Part shown: one piece after another, positions 48,498-59,349 of the stretch
How positions within the stretch are numbered: position 1 is the stretch's first letter
Layout of the letters: the number at the start of each line of letters is the position of its first letter
Source of the DNA: Toxotes chatareus
Lineage: Eukaryota; Chordata; Actinopteri; Toxotidae
Length of the DNA: 64,000 nucleotides
Assembly: GCA_016801885.1 (NCBI GenBank)
Contig: CM028892.1
Span: forward strand, 4,906,114-4,970,113
Reading direction: 5' to 3'
Program-made: the position numbers and the translations under genes
Notes under the pieces: generated by a model
Told to the model about the DNA's origin: nothing
Databases searched by the model: none
The model's input: only the letters and a program-made list of their open reading frames with translations

Positions 48498-49357
48498 ATA
48501 AACGACATTACAACCCATCCCGACAGGACGTCCATTACAGCCACCAGACTGGGAGGATCAGGGTTTGGATATTTGGTAGATCCAAGCCCTCAAAAGACTT
48601 ACCGTGATCAACTTAACTAAATGATATGATATGATATAAATAATATTAAAAATGCATGTACCTGAAGCCCTGCAACCTTTTTGCTGATGCAAGGTGGTAA
48701 TGCCTGCAAGGACAACTGGCTGTGTCAGACAAGATGCCAACTACAAGCAGGGCTACTCCCACATCCACAATGCATGTCCATGGGCAAGACATTAACCACA
48801 ATATGTGATTATAATTATAAGCATCTGCACTTCTATTCATTAAGTCCGCTGCCTTTCTTCATAGGTGAGTCTGGTGTGCTGCAGTGAACGGCCGAGGAGC
48901 CGGTTTCAGCACCATTCAGGCGTGGACCAGAACAAAAGGCGCAGGCTGCAGCAGCGGAGAGAGGCGCACCAGGACACAAGGAAGCAGCGACAAATACCGC
49001 AAATAAAACACTATTAAACCCGTTTTTCCACGTGCACAGGGCCAGTATTTTAATCCGAAATCTTCAAGCGACTTTAAATTCAAATCCACGTCGAGATTTT
49101 AATACACCAAACTCATGATTCATATCAGTAGATCCACACACATAACTCCACATCACACCATTACGCGCTGACACACAGCAGCTTAGAACCCGTAGACAGC
49201 AATGCCAACAATAATACACATTTTGACTTTTTCTAGAAACTTTCACAGCTGCCGGTGTTAAATTTAAAATGCCTTAGAGTCTACGTTTATGCTGATTAAA
49301 GCGATTATAATGCCTCACTTGCCCTGTAAATGATGAAGAAAGCGCTTCGGCTCTTAC

Positions 49358-49450
49358 CTGGAGGTTTAGGCTGCTGAGCGGCACTAATACCCTTGTGTGT
49401 GCAGAGAGCTGTAGTGACAATGAAAGCGGTATGGGGCCCTATGACCCCTC
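49358..49450 (-). other. map2: map2 candidate first (non-coding) exon
   Basis: The 3' edge is a consensus donor CTCCAG|GTAAGAGCC on the minus strand at 49358. Upstream, no acceptor-like site is obvious, fitting a first exon. The start of transcription cannot be placed; 49450 is arbitrary. Flanking sequence is more CpG-rich than the introns. Confidence 0.4.
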
Positions 49451-49779
49451 CCATCGCAAATTAAGCTACCGTAAGTGCAGCAGTGTATGCGCAACGTCGA
49501 TTGTGTGGCCGCATTATGCATGACAGGCGATCCCTCACTGTGACTATATGAAATTTGTGCAGCATCTTTGCAGTGTGTATATGCAACAAATGCATGCAAA
49601 CACACACACAGATGTACACTGGCATTAAGCCAGACGCAACACCCAGCAGGTGTTAGAGGGGCTTCTGCGTCTCAGCACCGTAATAATTGGCTGTTTTGCT
49701 GCTGAAAGAGGAAGAACTGTGTCAGCAGTAGAGATGGGTGCAGAGCTGAAGCGCCGGGGTGTGGCTGTTGCTGAGGAAA

Positions 49780-49950
49780 GATGGAGGAGAGGGCATGGTG
49801 GGGGGGGGGTGGGGGGGGTAACGTAGACGTGATGCCAAGGGGAGAGTGGGAAGGAGGGGCAGGGAAAGGAAGAAAAGGGAAGAGACAGAGGAAGGGGGAG
49901 AACTGTGGGGGAAGAGCAGGGAGGGGAGGAGGAGAGGATGCATCAGTGAA
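49780..49950. repeat. purine-rich tract with long G runs
   Basis: Plus strand is almost entirely A/G, including a G10-T-G8 block near 49800-49818. It lies a few hundred bases upstream of the candidate map2 first exon. G-quadruplex or triplex formation is possible. Confidence 0.7.
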
Positions 49951-50612
49951 GAGTAGCTGCACTTCTTCTCCTCCTCCAGGTGAGGCGGGGTGATTGGGGG
50001 GGGTTCAAGCATCAGGGAGTCAGGGACTGGCGTGCGGTATATCTACAGCAACATACACCAGATCTACAAGCATGTAGATACATGTTTATACATGACTGAT
50101 GCCCGAATATGTCAAAAATAAACAAATCAAATAAAATAAAAACAGACATACAAAATAAATGAAAAGAAAATAAGGTTGAAACTCTGCAAAGATGCTTTAA
50201 ATCGTTCAGTCACATTCAACAGTCTGCTTTTGCCTGCTGCATGTGCTGCAATGGAATCAAACTGAGACCTGCTCATTAGTCATGTCTATGCGCGCTCCGT
50301 CTGAACATTTACTGCCATCTATCGGTAGAAATAGCACAATGCAGGGGGCAGGTACTGATGCTTATTTCCAGGAATTTCTTCACCTGTACAAGCTTGTTTA
50401 CAACATTTCAACCCCAATCCTCTCAGTTACAGGCCTCAACTCTAGTCACACCGTCACCTGCCAAAACTGATATACATAAGAGCGCATATGGTCCCTATAA
50501 GTGCCATAAGACAACAAATACAAAAATATAACTCTTATAAGAGGACAATTTGTAAAAGTATTAGTAATTTCTATCTTCCAACTGTTCAGTGGTGTGATAA
50601 AACTTCATATAG
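49951..50612. other. intergenic region between acadl and map2
   Basis: No gene seen. Ends at the candidate acadl polyadenylation signals. Confidence 0.5.
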
Positions 50613-50649
50613 TTTATTATTCAATTATACAGAAACTGTATGTTTTATT
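50613..50649 (-). terminator. acadl: acadl candidate polyadenylation signals
   Basis: Two AATAAA hexamers on the minus strand (tttatt at 50613-50618 and 50644-50649), about 660-690 nt past the acadl stop. They are the nearest canonical signals downstream, so the 3' UTR probably ends just below 50613. Confidence 0.5.
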
Positions 50650-50841
50650 TTCTTTCAATCCTGAAACTCATTGGCCAATAAAATCTATTTTGTTCTTATT
50701 TCATTAAATGAACAGCCACAATAAGACACGTGTGAAGAATCTTTAAGTGTTAACAAAAATGCCTGACAAAGGTTTGAAAAATAAATCAGTGACATACAAA
50801 CAACTAACAGCACTGATTCATTTACAAAAAATGTTATTGTA

Positions 50842-50890
50842 TTGGTATTGGTATTTTTTTTTTTTTTTTTACAAAAAATACCAATACCAA
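50842..50890. repeat. inverted repeat / hairpin around poly-T
   Basis: Arms ttggtattggtatttttt (50842-50859) and its exact reverse complement (50873-50890) enclose a T-rich loop of 13 nt. It lies in the inferred acadl 3' UTR. Confidence 0.85.
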
Positions 50891-51306
50891 AAAAACAGTT
50901 AATGCAAAAACAGATAAAAGAGGTGATCATATGTTAATGTTGTCTTCACATCTTGTTTCTGTCACGACCAAGTGGAAAAAAATCTGTTACTTGCAGTAAA
51001 CTGACTCAGTGGAGCTGTGAAACTCCTGGAGGTACTGAATCGAGTTAAAGTGCATTTCATTGCCAACACATTTAGCTTTTTGTTTGTGTGAGGAAGAAGG
51101 AATTATTTCTTCGTTCAGAAGTTCGACAGTCTTGCATTAATCCCTTAATTTCAAGATTTCAAGCATGATTAAACTACATTCTGTAAAACCTTCCCTGACT
51201 TTAAGGCTTTTCATGATTATGTTAAATCTTTACCAGACCATGTGCCAACTAAGAAAAAACACCTGTGCAAACCACCCCACTCCCCCCTCCATCATTAAAA
51301 AACTTG

Positions 51307-51400
51307 TCATTTCTGGCTGACGATGTTGCGGGCGATCAGCTCTTTCATGATCTCATTGGTGCCTCCATAAATAGGCTGAATACGAGAGTCCACAAATGCC
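51307..51400 (-). CDS. acadl: acadl last coding exon
   Basis: Encodes AFVDSRIQPIYGGTNEIMKE, then LIARNIVSQK and TGA at 51307-51309. Human ends LIAREIVFDK. The GGT glycine replaces the catalytic Glu seen here in MCAD and SCAD, consistent with LCAD. Confidence 0.95.
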
Positions 51401-54400
51401 CTGGAAAGACAGAGAGACAGACAGACAAGGTCAGCAACTTGTCTCTCTGTCTATCCAGGGCAGAGAGACAAGGTCAGCAACTTGTTGATTGACTGGAATT
51501 AAAAAAAAAAAAAGGGAAAGGAAAACAGCCTGGCATTCCAACCAATAACCTTCTTGATACTTACTTGGCGATGGGGTATTCCCACATGTAGCCCCAGCCT
51601 CCATGGAGCTGCAGGCACTGAGTGGCCACTTTGTTCTGAAGGTCAGACGCCCTGGAAAAAAAGATGAAGGACGAGGACATTAGCACATGGCAGCAACATG
51701 GTCTATTTTTGAGAAGCTGGTGAGACATTAAAACAAACAAAACAAAACAAACACATTCCCACCAAAACTTGGCCATGGATGCCGTGGAGGGGTCCAGGCG
51801 TTTCTCAGCGTGGAGCTGAAGGCAGTTATCAACAAAGGCTCGGCCCACACAGATCTCAGTTTTCAGCTCTGCCAGCTTGTGCTGCACCGTCTGAAGAGTA
51901 AAATTAGATGGAATAATATTTATTCTCCAAAAGAGAAATTCTGATTGAAAGGCCAGAGCAAAAACTCTAAACATTAACAGCAGGCCATGAAAACCTTGGC
52001 TGCCAGTCACTGCTTAAACATTAAATTACACAAGTTAAATAACTTTATTTTACAAACCTGTAGGTGAGCGATTGTTTTGCCGAAAGCCTTCCGATGCAAA
52101 ACATAGTTCCTGGTTTCCTCAAACATGAACTCACAGCTCGCTATGGCCATGTCAGCAATCACCAGACGCTCCTACTCCAAAAGATGATAACAGGATTTAC
52201 CATCAAATCAACCCAAAGCAGTAACTGTTAACTCAAATAACAAACTTTATAGTAACTAAGTTCAACATTTTCCTTTCACCTGAGGCAGTTCATTCATCAG
52301 GCAGTAGAAACCCTTGTTGAGTTCACCCAAGAGGGCGTTAGCTGGGAGCCGCACGTCCTCAAAAAACAGTTCAGCTGTGTCCTGTGAAACAGAGAGAGGA
52401 CAGAATTAGTGTCCAGATTTTGCATGATCTCGAGCCGGATGGTAGAAGACCGACGGAAACACTATGTTCCAGCAGCAGTACCTGGGCTTTCAGACCAATC
52501 TTCTCCAGCTTGCGTCCTTTCTGAAAGCCCTTCATGCCGTCCTCCACCAGGAACAGACTGATGCCATGTGCTGCTGTCTTCGCCTCACGGTTGGTCACAG
52601 CCACTACGACCACCAGGTCAGCCATCCAGCCGTTTGAGATAAACACCTGAAGACGTGAGACAGGAATGAATTCAAGCTGATGCTGAGATGCTATGAAATG
52701 CATCTTGATTTTGCTTTTTCGACTCAGTACCTTGTTTCCATTGAGGATCCAGTCGCTGCCGTCTCTCCTGGCGTACGTCCTCACACCCTGAAGATCACTG
52801 AAAAAAACACAGGGGATGGGTCACCAAAGCTACACCACATTAATCCCATGCATCCTGATTTCTCTGATGTTGCATCTACACTTGGGTCCTGACCTGCCTG
52901 CTCCTGGCTCTGTCATAGCAATAGCGGTGATGCATTTCCCAGCAGTCATCGCGGGGATGAAGCGTTCAATCTGCTCCTTGCTGCCGTAGTTGACAATGTA
53001 GGGCGTGATGATGTCAGAGTGCAAGGCGAAACCCGGGCCTGAGCAGTTGGAGTACATTCTGGAGAACAAAAACCAGTTAGCCAGTGTCTGAGCTCAGATA
53101 CGACTAAATGTGTTTTTGATTTGAAGGACAACTCACTGCTCCTCCCACGTGACAGCCGCAGAAAACAGGTCTCCTCCAATGCCACCGTGCTTCTCTGGTA
53201 TCATTACTCCCAGCAGGCCTTGCTCACCAGCCTTCTCCCACACCTCTCTGCTTACCTGACCTGCCTTCTCCCACCTGGAACAAGAAAAAGGGAGTGTAGT
53301 TAAGCAGGGAACGACAGAAAAGGGAGCATTTCTCTCTTCATTGTCATTTTACATCTATTTGTGTTTGTTTTGCGTCCACTTGTGCTCATTTAACATGTCT
53401 GTGAGGTGAGTTTACGTATTTGATTAGTCTGTTTGAGGTGGTGTGATTGACTTTGCAACAACAAATGTTGACAGTCACTTCAAACACCTCCCCCCTTCAG
53501 TAATCCGTCCACGCTTACACCTACTCCTTGTGGTGTGGAACCACTTCCTCCTGAAAGAAGCGCCGGACATTTTGCCTGAAGAGATCATGGTCCTCGTTGA
53601 AGATCCGGCGGGTCCCGATGTCCATCAGGGTCTTGGCGCTGGAGGTCTCCGGACGGGTTGAGGGGGCAGACTGTCCGAGCTGCTGGGCCTGACTGTGCTG
53701 TAGTCTGGGAGGAATCACAGAAAGTCAACCTACTATGATCTGCTGTAAAGCCAGGAAGTGGCTGATCTGACAACCCATAACAAACATATTCACTGTGATA
53801 AAGCAGCTGGGGATTATGGGAGTGATACTAATTTCAAAGAACTACCACTGGCATTAGAGTTGGATTGACACTAACAATTATTTTTAATAACAGATTAAAA
53901 GATTAAATTAATAGTTTAAACTGAAAACAATAATAATAATAAAAGGCCAATTATATTTTCCTAAAGCACAAATGTAATGTCATCAGATATCTTGTTTTGT
54001 CCTCACAGCAGGATATGAAAATACTAAACACAAAAACAGCTGATCAGTTTTTAATAGTTGTATATGCATATGAATTCCTTCTACTAAAATAGTTAGATTT
54101 TACTGTATTGTTTTTTATTTTTTTTAAAAATGGACATTTCAGGATTTGGATCTTTACACCTCCCTCTGTGTGCAGACATCAGGTCACAGATCTCAAGGAA
54201 GGAACTGTGCCAAAGGATGTTGCGACCCACTTCTACTTTAACAGTCTAAAGACAAGACAATACTTTCAAAATGTGTTGTAAAATAATAACTGATGTCACA
54301 TAAAATAAAACCCAGTGATCAAACTGCGTAAAGTTGCAGATATTTCTCGAATGCGTTCCGGATGTTTTTCAACAAAACACAGTTCAAAAACACAAACACT

Positions 54401-54515
54401 GCAATTGTCTAAGTGACATGTTTTACCTCGAAGCAGCCGCAGACAGCACCTGTCCCCGTCCGACGACATCTCTCAGCCCCAAAACACAAGTTTTCATCAT
54501 TTTTGTGACTAACAT
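51307..54515 (-). CDS. acadl: acadl: long-chain acyl-CoA dehydrogenase, mitochondrial, 11 exons
   Basis: Flavoprotein catalysing the first, FAD-dependent alpha,beta-dehydrogenation of long-chain and branched acyl-CoAs in mitochondrial beta-oxidation, passing electrons to ETF. Exons in order: 54515-54427, 53704-53525, 53274-53137, 53058-52894, 52797-52731, 52646-52482, 52381-52280, 52171-52058, 51890-51763, 51651-51565, 51400-51307; total 1329 nt, 442 aa (human 430). Visible family motifs: RRIFNEDHDLFRQNVRRFF, GLLGVMIPEKHGGIGGDL, AIAMTEPGAGSDLQG, DWILNGNKVFISNG, RKAFGKTIAHLQ, QCLQLHGGWGYMWEYPIAK, IQPIYGGTNEIMKELIAR. The candidate catalytic base is the Glu in LPQERLVIADMA (residue 303), in the LCAD/IVD position, and the MCAD-type position is Gly (IYGGT). 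The N-terminus is basic and hydroxylated, fitting a mitochondrial presequence. All phases agree. Confidence 0.96.
51424..51485. repeat. 19-nt direct repeat in acadl intron
   Basis: gacaaggtcagcaacttgt occurs at 51424-51442 and 51467-51485, separated by a complementary CT-rich stretch that can pair with the preceding GA-rich run. Confidence 0.8.
52058..52171 (-). CDS. acadl: acadl exon with candidate catalytic glutamate
   Basis: Thirty-eight codons, phase 0/0, acceptor GGAGTAG, donor GTTTGT. The exon opens with the catalytic Glu codon of ERLVIADMAIA and carries FEETRNYVLHRKAFGKTIAH, the flavin/substrate-proximal helix region of acyl-CoA dehydrogenases. Confidence 0.93.
53858..54010. repeat. 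AT-rich dispersed repeat copy in acadl intron 1
   Basis: Contains gacactaacaattatttt and a downstream part with cacaaatgtaatgtcatcag and cttgttttgtcctcacagca, which fits the internal part of the same fish repeat family. Confidence 0.5.
54427..54515 (-). CDS. acadl: acadl first coding exon (mitochondrial presequence)
   Basis: ATG at 54515-54513 opens MLVTKMMKTCVLGLRDVVG, with Lys/Arg and hydrophobic residues but no acidic residues in the first fifteen, typical of a matrix-targeting peptide. Donor GTAAAA after AG gives a split Arg codon with the next exon. Confidence 0.88.
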
Positions 54516-55790
54516 CTTCGCTACAAACGCAAACAACAAACACGTCCAAGAAGCGCTGCACACAGGACAAAGATCGTCTCAGTAAGGAGACCTCTCCCTT
54601 TGTTGGAAGGAAGTTGTACACATCCGTTTGAAACGTTTCCACACTCTGCAGCTGAGAAGGTTTTGTCCCTGAAAACAGCAGCAGAGTGAGACCTCCGGAT
54701 ACATCGGTCTCAGTGCAGGGTTTCTTCTTCTACTTAACACTGCAGAGGCAGTCGGGTGCTGGTCTGCCGTCCACTGGTCGGAATATAGTTTTTATATTAA
54801 TGTTGCAGTAGTTTTCAGCAGAAGGTAAAAACAAAACCCTAGAATTACAATAATATTAAATATATTCATAGTAAACAAACGTCTATAGGCCTATAGATGA
54901 AAAAAGATGATAGTACAATCAAAAGCAGAATTGTTTCTGTCTTTTCTAAGAGACATCATACAATAGCATGTGAACATGAACAATAATATATTTGGTGCAG
55001 AAATAAATTAGTATTTTATTCATGCTAAATAAGAGGTTTCAGTCTTTACATGTGTCCTAACAGAATAAAGAGAAATAATAATTAAAAAAAAAAAAAAAAA
55101 ACCTTTCAGTGCCTTATATATATTTATTTCACACTATATGTGGTGGCAGAAACTGGTTTTTAACACAAAACCCTGACTGTTCTTATAAATAACATGATGT
55201 GCTGAATTATAAAAGTCTGTCCACAGTACTCTCAGTACACCAGGAGGGGGCAGCCTCTCTTAAGGTTTAACTTTGAACCTGTCAGCATCAGGTGCAGTGA
55301 GTTTCGTGTGCAGCTTTATGGGCTCCTGTATTTATGAAAGACAGTAAGAAAAATAAGTGTACAGCTATCTAAACTAGTGGTGTCAATATATAACTGTGTA
55401 ACTAAGGATAAAATCAACAAACACTGGGATTTAAAACGAAACTTGAAGATGGCAAATCAGATTTAAATAAGTGCTAATAATCAAATGCATAAAGTAGCTG
55501 TAAGAGATACCATTTTATTGTTTTTTCTTTTATTTCTTTTTTTAAAGACCTTAATGGAAAATTTTTAACAGAATATTTGAGTTTTCTCTTAATTTTATAC
55601 CTCAAAGTTACCTCATGTTACTTTGCATAGGAGCAGCCATCTCGACTAGTTGCAATTATGGAAAAATGAGACGTTTCAGAAGTTACATGCTCTTGCTTCA
55701 GCTGTGACATCTACAGTATATTTTTGCCCTACTCTACAGCTTATCTGCAAGTATATGTGGTCAATGAGAGATCAAGAATCAACCCAGGTG
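54516..55790. other. acadl 5' flank and acadl-myl1 intergenic region
   Basis: The first 200 bases or so upstream of the acadl ATG probably hold the 5' UTR and promoter; no TATA box is evident. The rest is AT-rich with a poly-A tract (about 55084-55102). No gene seen. Confidence 0.5.
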
Positions 55791-55808
55791 GGATGTACGT
55801 TGGAAAAG

Positions 55809-55814
55809 TTTATT
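55809..55814 (-). terminator. myl1: myl1 polyadenylation signal AATAAA
   Basis: tttatt on the plus strand equals AATAAA on the minus strand, about 470 nt after the stop codon. It is the first canonical signal downstream, so the 3' UTR is about 56282 to 55790. Confidence 0.7.
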
Positions 55815-56282
55815 CTGAAATGAACAGAGTGAAAATAAATAAAACTTTTCAGGGAAGAGGGAGACTTTTGGCGGTCAATCCACGACCATACTCCAGCACC
55901 TTTGGCATTGCTGGGCCAGTGGTGGCATGACTGAATGAGGTGGTGGTGGGAAGGGAGGGATCTACCCTCACTTGATGAGCGGTCACCCCTTCTCCCCCGT
56001 TCCTCACCCCATGCGGACAGTGGAGACGCGCCCCGGGGGGGAGTAGAGGCCGAGTGATGGGGTCTACAATGGAGAGGTGATGGTAAAGTCCCGAGAGAGG
56101 AGGGTTTGAGACGAAGTGTAAAGGAAAACAAAATAAACAACAAGATGGGTTTGCTTCAACATCCCTTGTACATAGTCCTTGTCTTTCCTTGGTTGGTCTT
56201 TGAAACAGTGTAGATGTGTTGAACACTGTTGGGCTGTCTGTAGGCGAGCTACAGGTTGTTCAGCACTCCTACTGCTGGCCTC

Positions 56283-59246
56283 TTACACAGACATGATGTG
56301 CTTCACGAAAGCTGGAGGAAGACAAACCCATATGGTCAAATCTTCAGCATCCTGTATTTATAAAAAAGTCTAAAACAAAAAGAGGAGGCATGCTGGGAAA
56401 TCAGAGCTTACCCTCATAGTGCACACTGCCGTTCTCGTCCTCCTGGCCGGCCATAAGGGCATCAATCTCAGGCTCGCTCATCTTCTCTCCTGCAGTCGCA
56501 CAAGGATCCATGTCAGGAGCTACACTCTCCATTTCACACACATGCTCACATGCTGTGCGTGCTAAGCAAACTATATTTGTGTGCTTCTATATTTGGGGAA
56601 GGTGACTTGAGACTCACCCAGGGTGGACAGCACGATACGCAGCTCAGCGCCCATGACTGTGCCGTTGCCCTCCTTGTCGAAGACGCGCAGACCCTCAACG
56701 TAGTCGTCGTAGGTGCCTTTGGGGAGGGCGTCGACCTGCTTCAGCATGGGCAGGAAAGCGTCGAAGTTGAGCCTCTTGTTGGCCATGTCTGTCAATTTAC
56801 AAATCGCACATTACACATACTCACAGGAAATCACCTATTCTGTGTGTTTAGGCTGCTTCCTTTCAGTGCTTAGGGGTCACAGATAGGCCACTTGGACCAG
56901 CTACTGCATCTTATCTCATATTTGTCTTCTGTGCCTCTAAGCTTTGTCTGAATTTTGTCTGCATGCAAAGGGGATCTCACCATCGGGGGTTGGGTTGCCC
57001 AGAATCTTGGTAACATCCTTGTTGGTGGGGTTCTGGCCCAGAGCGCGCATGATGTCGGCAACCTGGTTGTAGGCCACCTGGCTGTCACCAATTCTGTCGA
57101 AGAGACCAAAAGCCTCCTTGAAGTCTGGCCAGCAGGAGAGAGTCAGGAGAGAAGTTTGAGTTATTAAATACTGACACAAGTCGGTTAAAAGAAACAAAAA
57201 AAACACATGGTTTTGAATCTGTTTTGTGATGTCCTCAGGTGCAGTGTTCACAATTTTTACAGGGCTACACACTTTGATTTGTGAGCTCACGGTAACATCA
57301 GGAGCTTTGTATGAAAACTTGATCAATTGGCAAAGGGTAAAAGATAATTTGTCAAAGCTGTAGGATGTGAAAAATTATCCCTTTCATGTTATAATCAAAA
57401 AACTGTACTAAATAAAAATGACATCAATGCTAGTAATAGTCTCTTTCTGGTGTCCAGTAGGTCCATCCCCTGTGGATTTTCCATTCTTTCAATTACTGGG
57501 TTCTTAGTCAGCTATGGCAGCTATGTGGTGTTGCACTGTGTTGGAGGATTAAAGACAGTAGAAGCCACATACTTCTGTCATTGTTCTCAACTAATTCAGA
57601 GCGACAGCTGTATCCAAGCAGAGAAGGGGAAGGTACCAAGTGGGGTCCGAACAAAGGCTAGCTATTTCTAGGAATCCCACCAGGAAGTGAACTCAAAGTG
57701 TCCTTTTTGACACATTAATGCTCTTATGTGGTTTCTGAACAGCAGCAGCAGGAACAGCTGTACCACCCACCACCCACCCTTCTCCATTCCTGCCTCTGCT
57801 TGCATTTAGGGCGACATCAGGAGCAAACTGATACACCCTGACTGAGTAACGCTGGCCATATAGAGGCATGGCCCCCTGGCCCTGCTCGAGTTAAACATAA
57901 GAATGCTGACTGAGGCGTAATCAACACCTTGTCTTGCGTGATCTGCATGTACTCCCCTGGCAACCAACTTAATGCTAGACATGTAGTATAAATGGGGGTA
58001 CAAAGAATTTCCAGATTGAAAGTCCATATAAACGCATGAACATGATAAGAAGCATCTCAAGATGCGTGGAGATGAACACACGTATTACTACTACAAATAT
58101 CTACACACAAAAATGATTTTGACCTATTCAAATGGACCAAAACATTGTGCCCATATGGAGAACCACAACAAATTCCTTCCACCAAACATGGAGCATGTTT
58201 ATAGAGGACGCGTCTTTCAGCACTGAACAAAAGGGTCGGGATGGTGCAAGGGGCGGTGCAGTTTGGATTCCCTGTGTAAGGTGATGCCGCAGGGCTTGCA
58301 TCTTAAACCTTGACCTGGAGATTAACACCTCTGCTGTGGAAGGGCCGCTGTGGCTTTCAAGACAAGGCTAGGTCGGCTTAGAATAGACATTTCTCAGATC
58401 CTTCTCAACAGCTGGACGGGTCTGAGGAATGGCATGCCCTGTGATGGTCTTCACTCTGGAACTTTCTTCATCCCCACTTCCACCTTTTAGTAGTTAATTT
58501 GGACTAAAGGTTCAGCTAGATAAGCCTCCAGCTACTCTGTTTGTTTGGTGATGTTGAAAGTAAATGTCACTGCTTTTCACATGCAGAAGATATTTGTAAA
58601 GGATGAGGATGGATCTTGTTTCTTCACTTACCCTCAATCTGGTCCGGTGTGAACTCGGTCTGTCACATAGAAATACACAAAAACACACATGTACACACAC
58701 AAAAAAAAGGACGTTTCCAAGCACATTAACACAGAGAACACAGAGAAACGAACAAAAAAAATGTATGAGTATAGAAATAGCACAGATGAAATCCAGCTTA
58801 TGGCAGATTTACTAACAATTCTCAAAGAATTTATTGCAGCCCAGAACTGCACTAAATGCATGAGGTGGATGGCGAAATTGGAAACAAGTTCATTGCATTT
58901 TCAAAGAAATCTGTACAGACACTAAGGATAGAAATGTGGATGGATTTCAAGGAAGTGGTCCTGGCCTCAAAGTAACAACTCTCAACCTTGAAATCTCCAG
59001 AGAGGTGAACTTTTTTCACGATTTATTAAAACAAGTTTTTCAGAGCAGTTTTAAAAATGCCAGCCTTGATTTCAGTGATGCCAATTAAGTCCCAATTTTG
59101 GGTTTATTTTGGAAAGATGGTATCCAAACCCATGCCACAAAGAATCGCAGCTGGCTGGAAGATTTAAAAAAAAAAAAAAAAAAAAAGGTAACTCCATCGG
59201 TACTGCCCCACCCAGAAGGTCCAAAACACAGTTTTGTACACACCAT
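56283..59246 (-). CDS. myl1: myl1: fast skeletal myosin essential (alkali) light chain, MLC3-type, 6 coding exons
   Basis: Essential light chain that clasps the lever arm of fast skeletal myosin heavy chain in sarcomeres. Coding exons in order: 59246-59244 (ATG only), 58659-58632 (28 nt), 57124-56981 (144), 56788-56618 (171), 56489-56412 (78), 56311-56283 (29); total 453 nt, 150 aa, the exact length of mammalian MLC3f. It starts MTEFTPDQIEDFKEAFGLFD and contains IMRALGQNPTNKDVTKILGN, DYVEGLRVFDKEGNGTVMGA, LRIVLSTLGEKMSEPEIDAL, and ends YEAFVKHIMSV. EF-hand folds are present but calcium-ligand positions are degenerate, as in alkali light chains. Sequence is close to fish mylz3/MLC3. The location between acadl and lancl1 matches tetrapod MYL1. 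No MLC1-type first exon was found. Confidence 0.93.
56412..56489 (-). CDS. myl1: myl1 exon 5 (78 nt), C-terminal EF-hand
   Basis: Encodes EKMSEPEIDALMAGQEDENG, then SVHYE. Acceptor CCTGCAG, donor GTAAGC. It joins to the last exon (G|CT, Ala) to finish with AFVKHIMSV. Confidence 0.95.
57125..58631 (-). other. myl1 intron
   Basis: No exon or recognisable element. Short open frames only. Confidence 0.6.
58632..58659 (-). CDS. myl1: myl1 28-nt exon (TEFTPDQIE)
   Basis: Acceptor GTGACAG, donor GTAAGTG. Nine codons plus one base; the following exon supplies AC to make Asp. A 28-nt exon at this position is typical of the vertebrate fast alkali light chain gene. Confidence 0.9.
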
Positions 59247-59312
59247 TTTGGAGAGTAAGGAGCTGGAGGAGCGGAAAGAGAGGAGAGGAGAAGCTGAAGT
59301 CCCAAGACAGAG
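59244..59312 (-). other. myl1: myl1 first exon: 5' UTR plus ATG
   Basis: From an inferred transcription start about 30 nt below the TATA-like element to ATG at 59246-59244. The ATG is directly followed by a GTGTGTAC donor, so the initiator codon is the only coding part of this exon. The leader is pyrimidine-rich, ending CTTACTCTCCAAAATG. Confidence 0.75.
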
Positions 59313-59340
59313 TGGTCCTGAGCCATGGTCAAAGCCCCCT

Positions 59341-59349
59341 CTTATTTAT
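59341..59349 (-). promoter_or_regulatory. myl1: TATA-like box of myl1
   Basis: Minus-strand GATAAATAAG about 95-105 nt upstream of the start codon. Distance to the inferred start of transcription is 25-35 nt. Confidence 0.6.

Larger units (their letters stand above)
30347..49357 (-). other. map2 first large intron (about 19 kb)
   Basis: Non-coding. Holds a long GT microsatellite (30758-30831), poly-T (36759-36787), an AT microsatellite (about 48463-48494), and repeat copies at 36052-36150, 43744-43965 and 46470-46670. An unmatched open frame lies near 35033-35395. I see no independent gene. Confidence 0.55.

Noticed and set aside
49672..50012. Pro/Ser-rich minus-strand frames upstream of map2
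   Set aside because: Translation of the purine/pyrimidine tract; low complexity, no conserved motif.
59072..59332. Minus-strand open frame starting upstream of the myl1 first exon
   Set aside because: Its ATG is only about 20 nt below the TATA-like box, so probably upstream of transcription start, and the frame runs into a poly-Phe tract through the intron.
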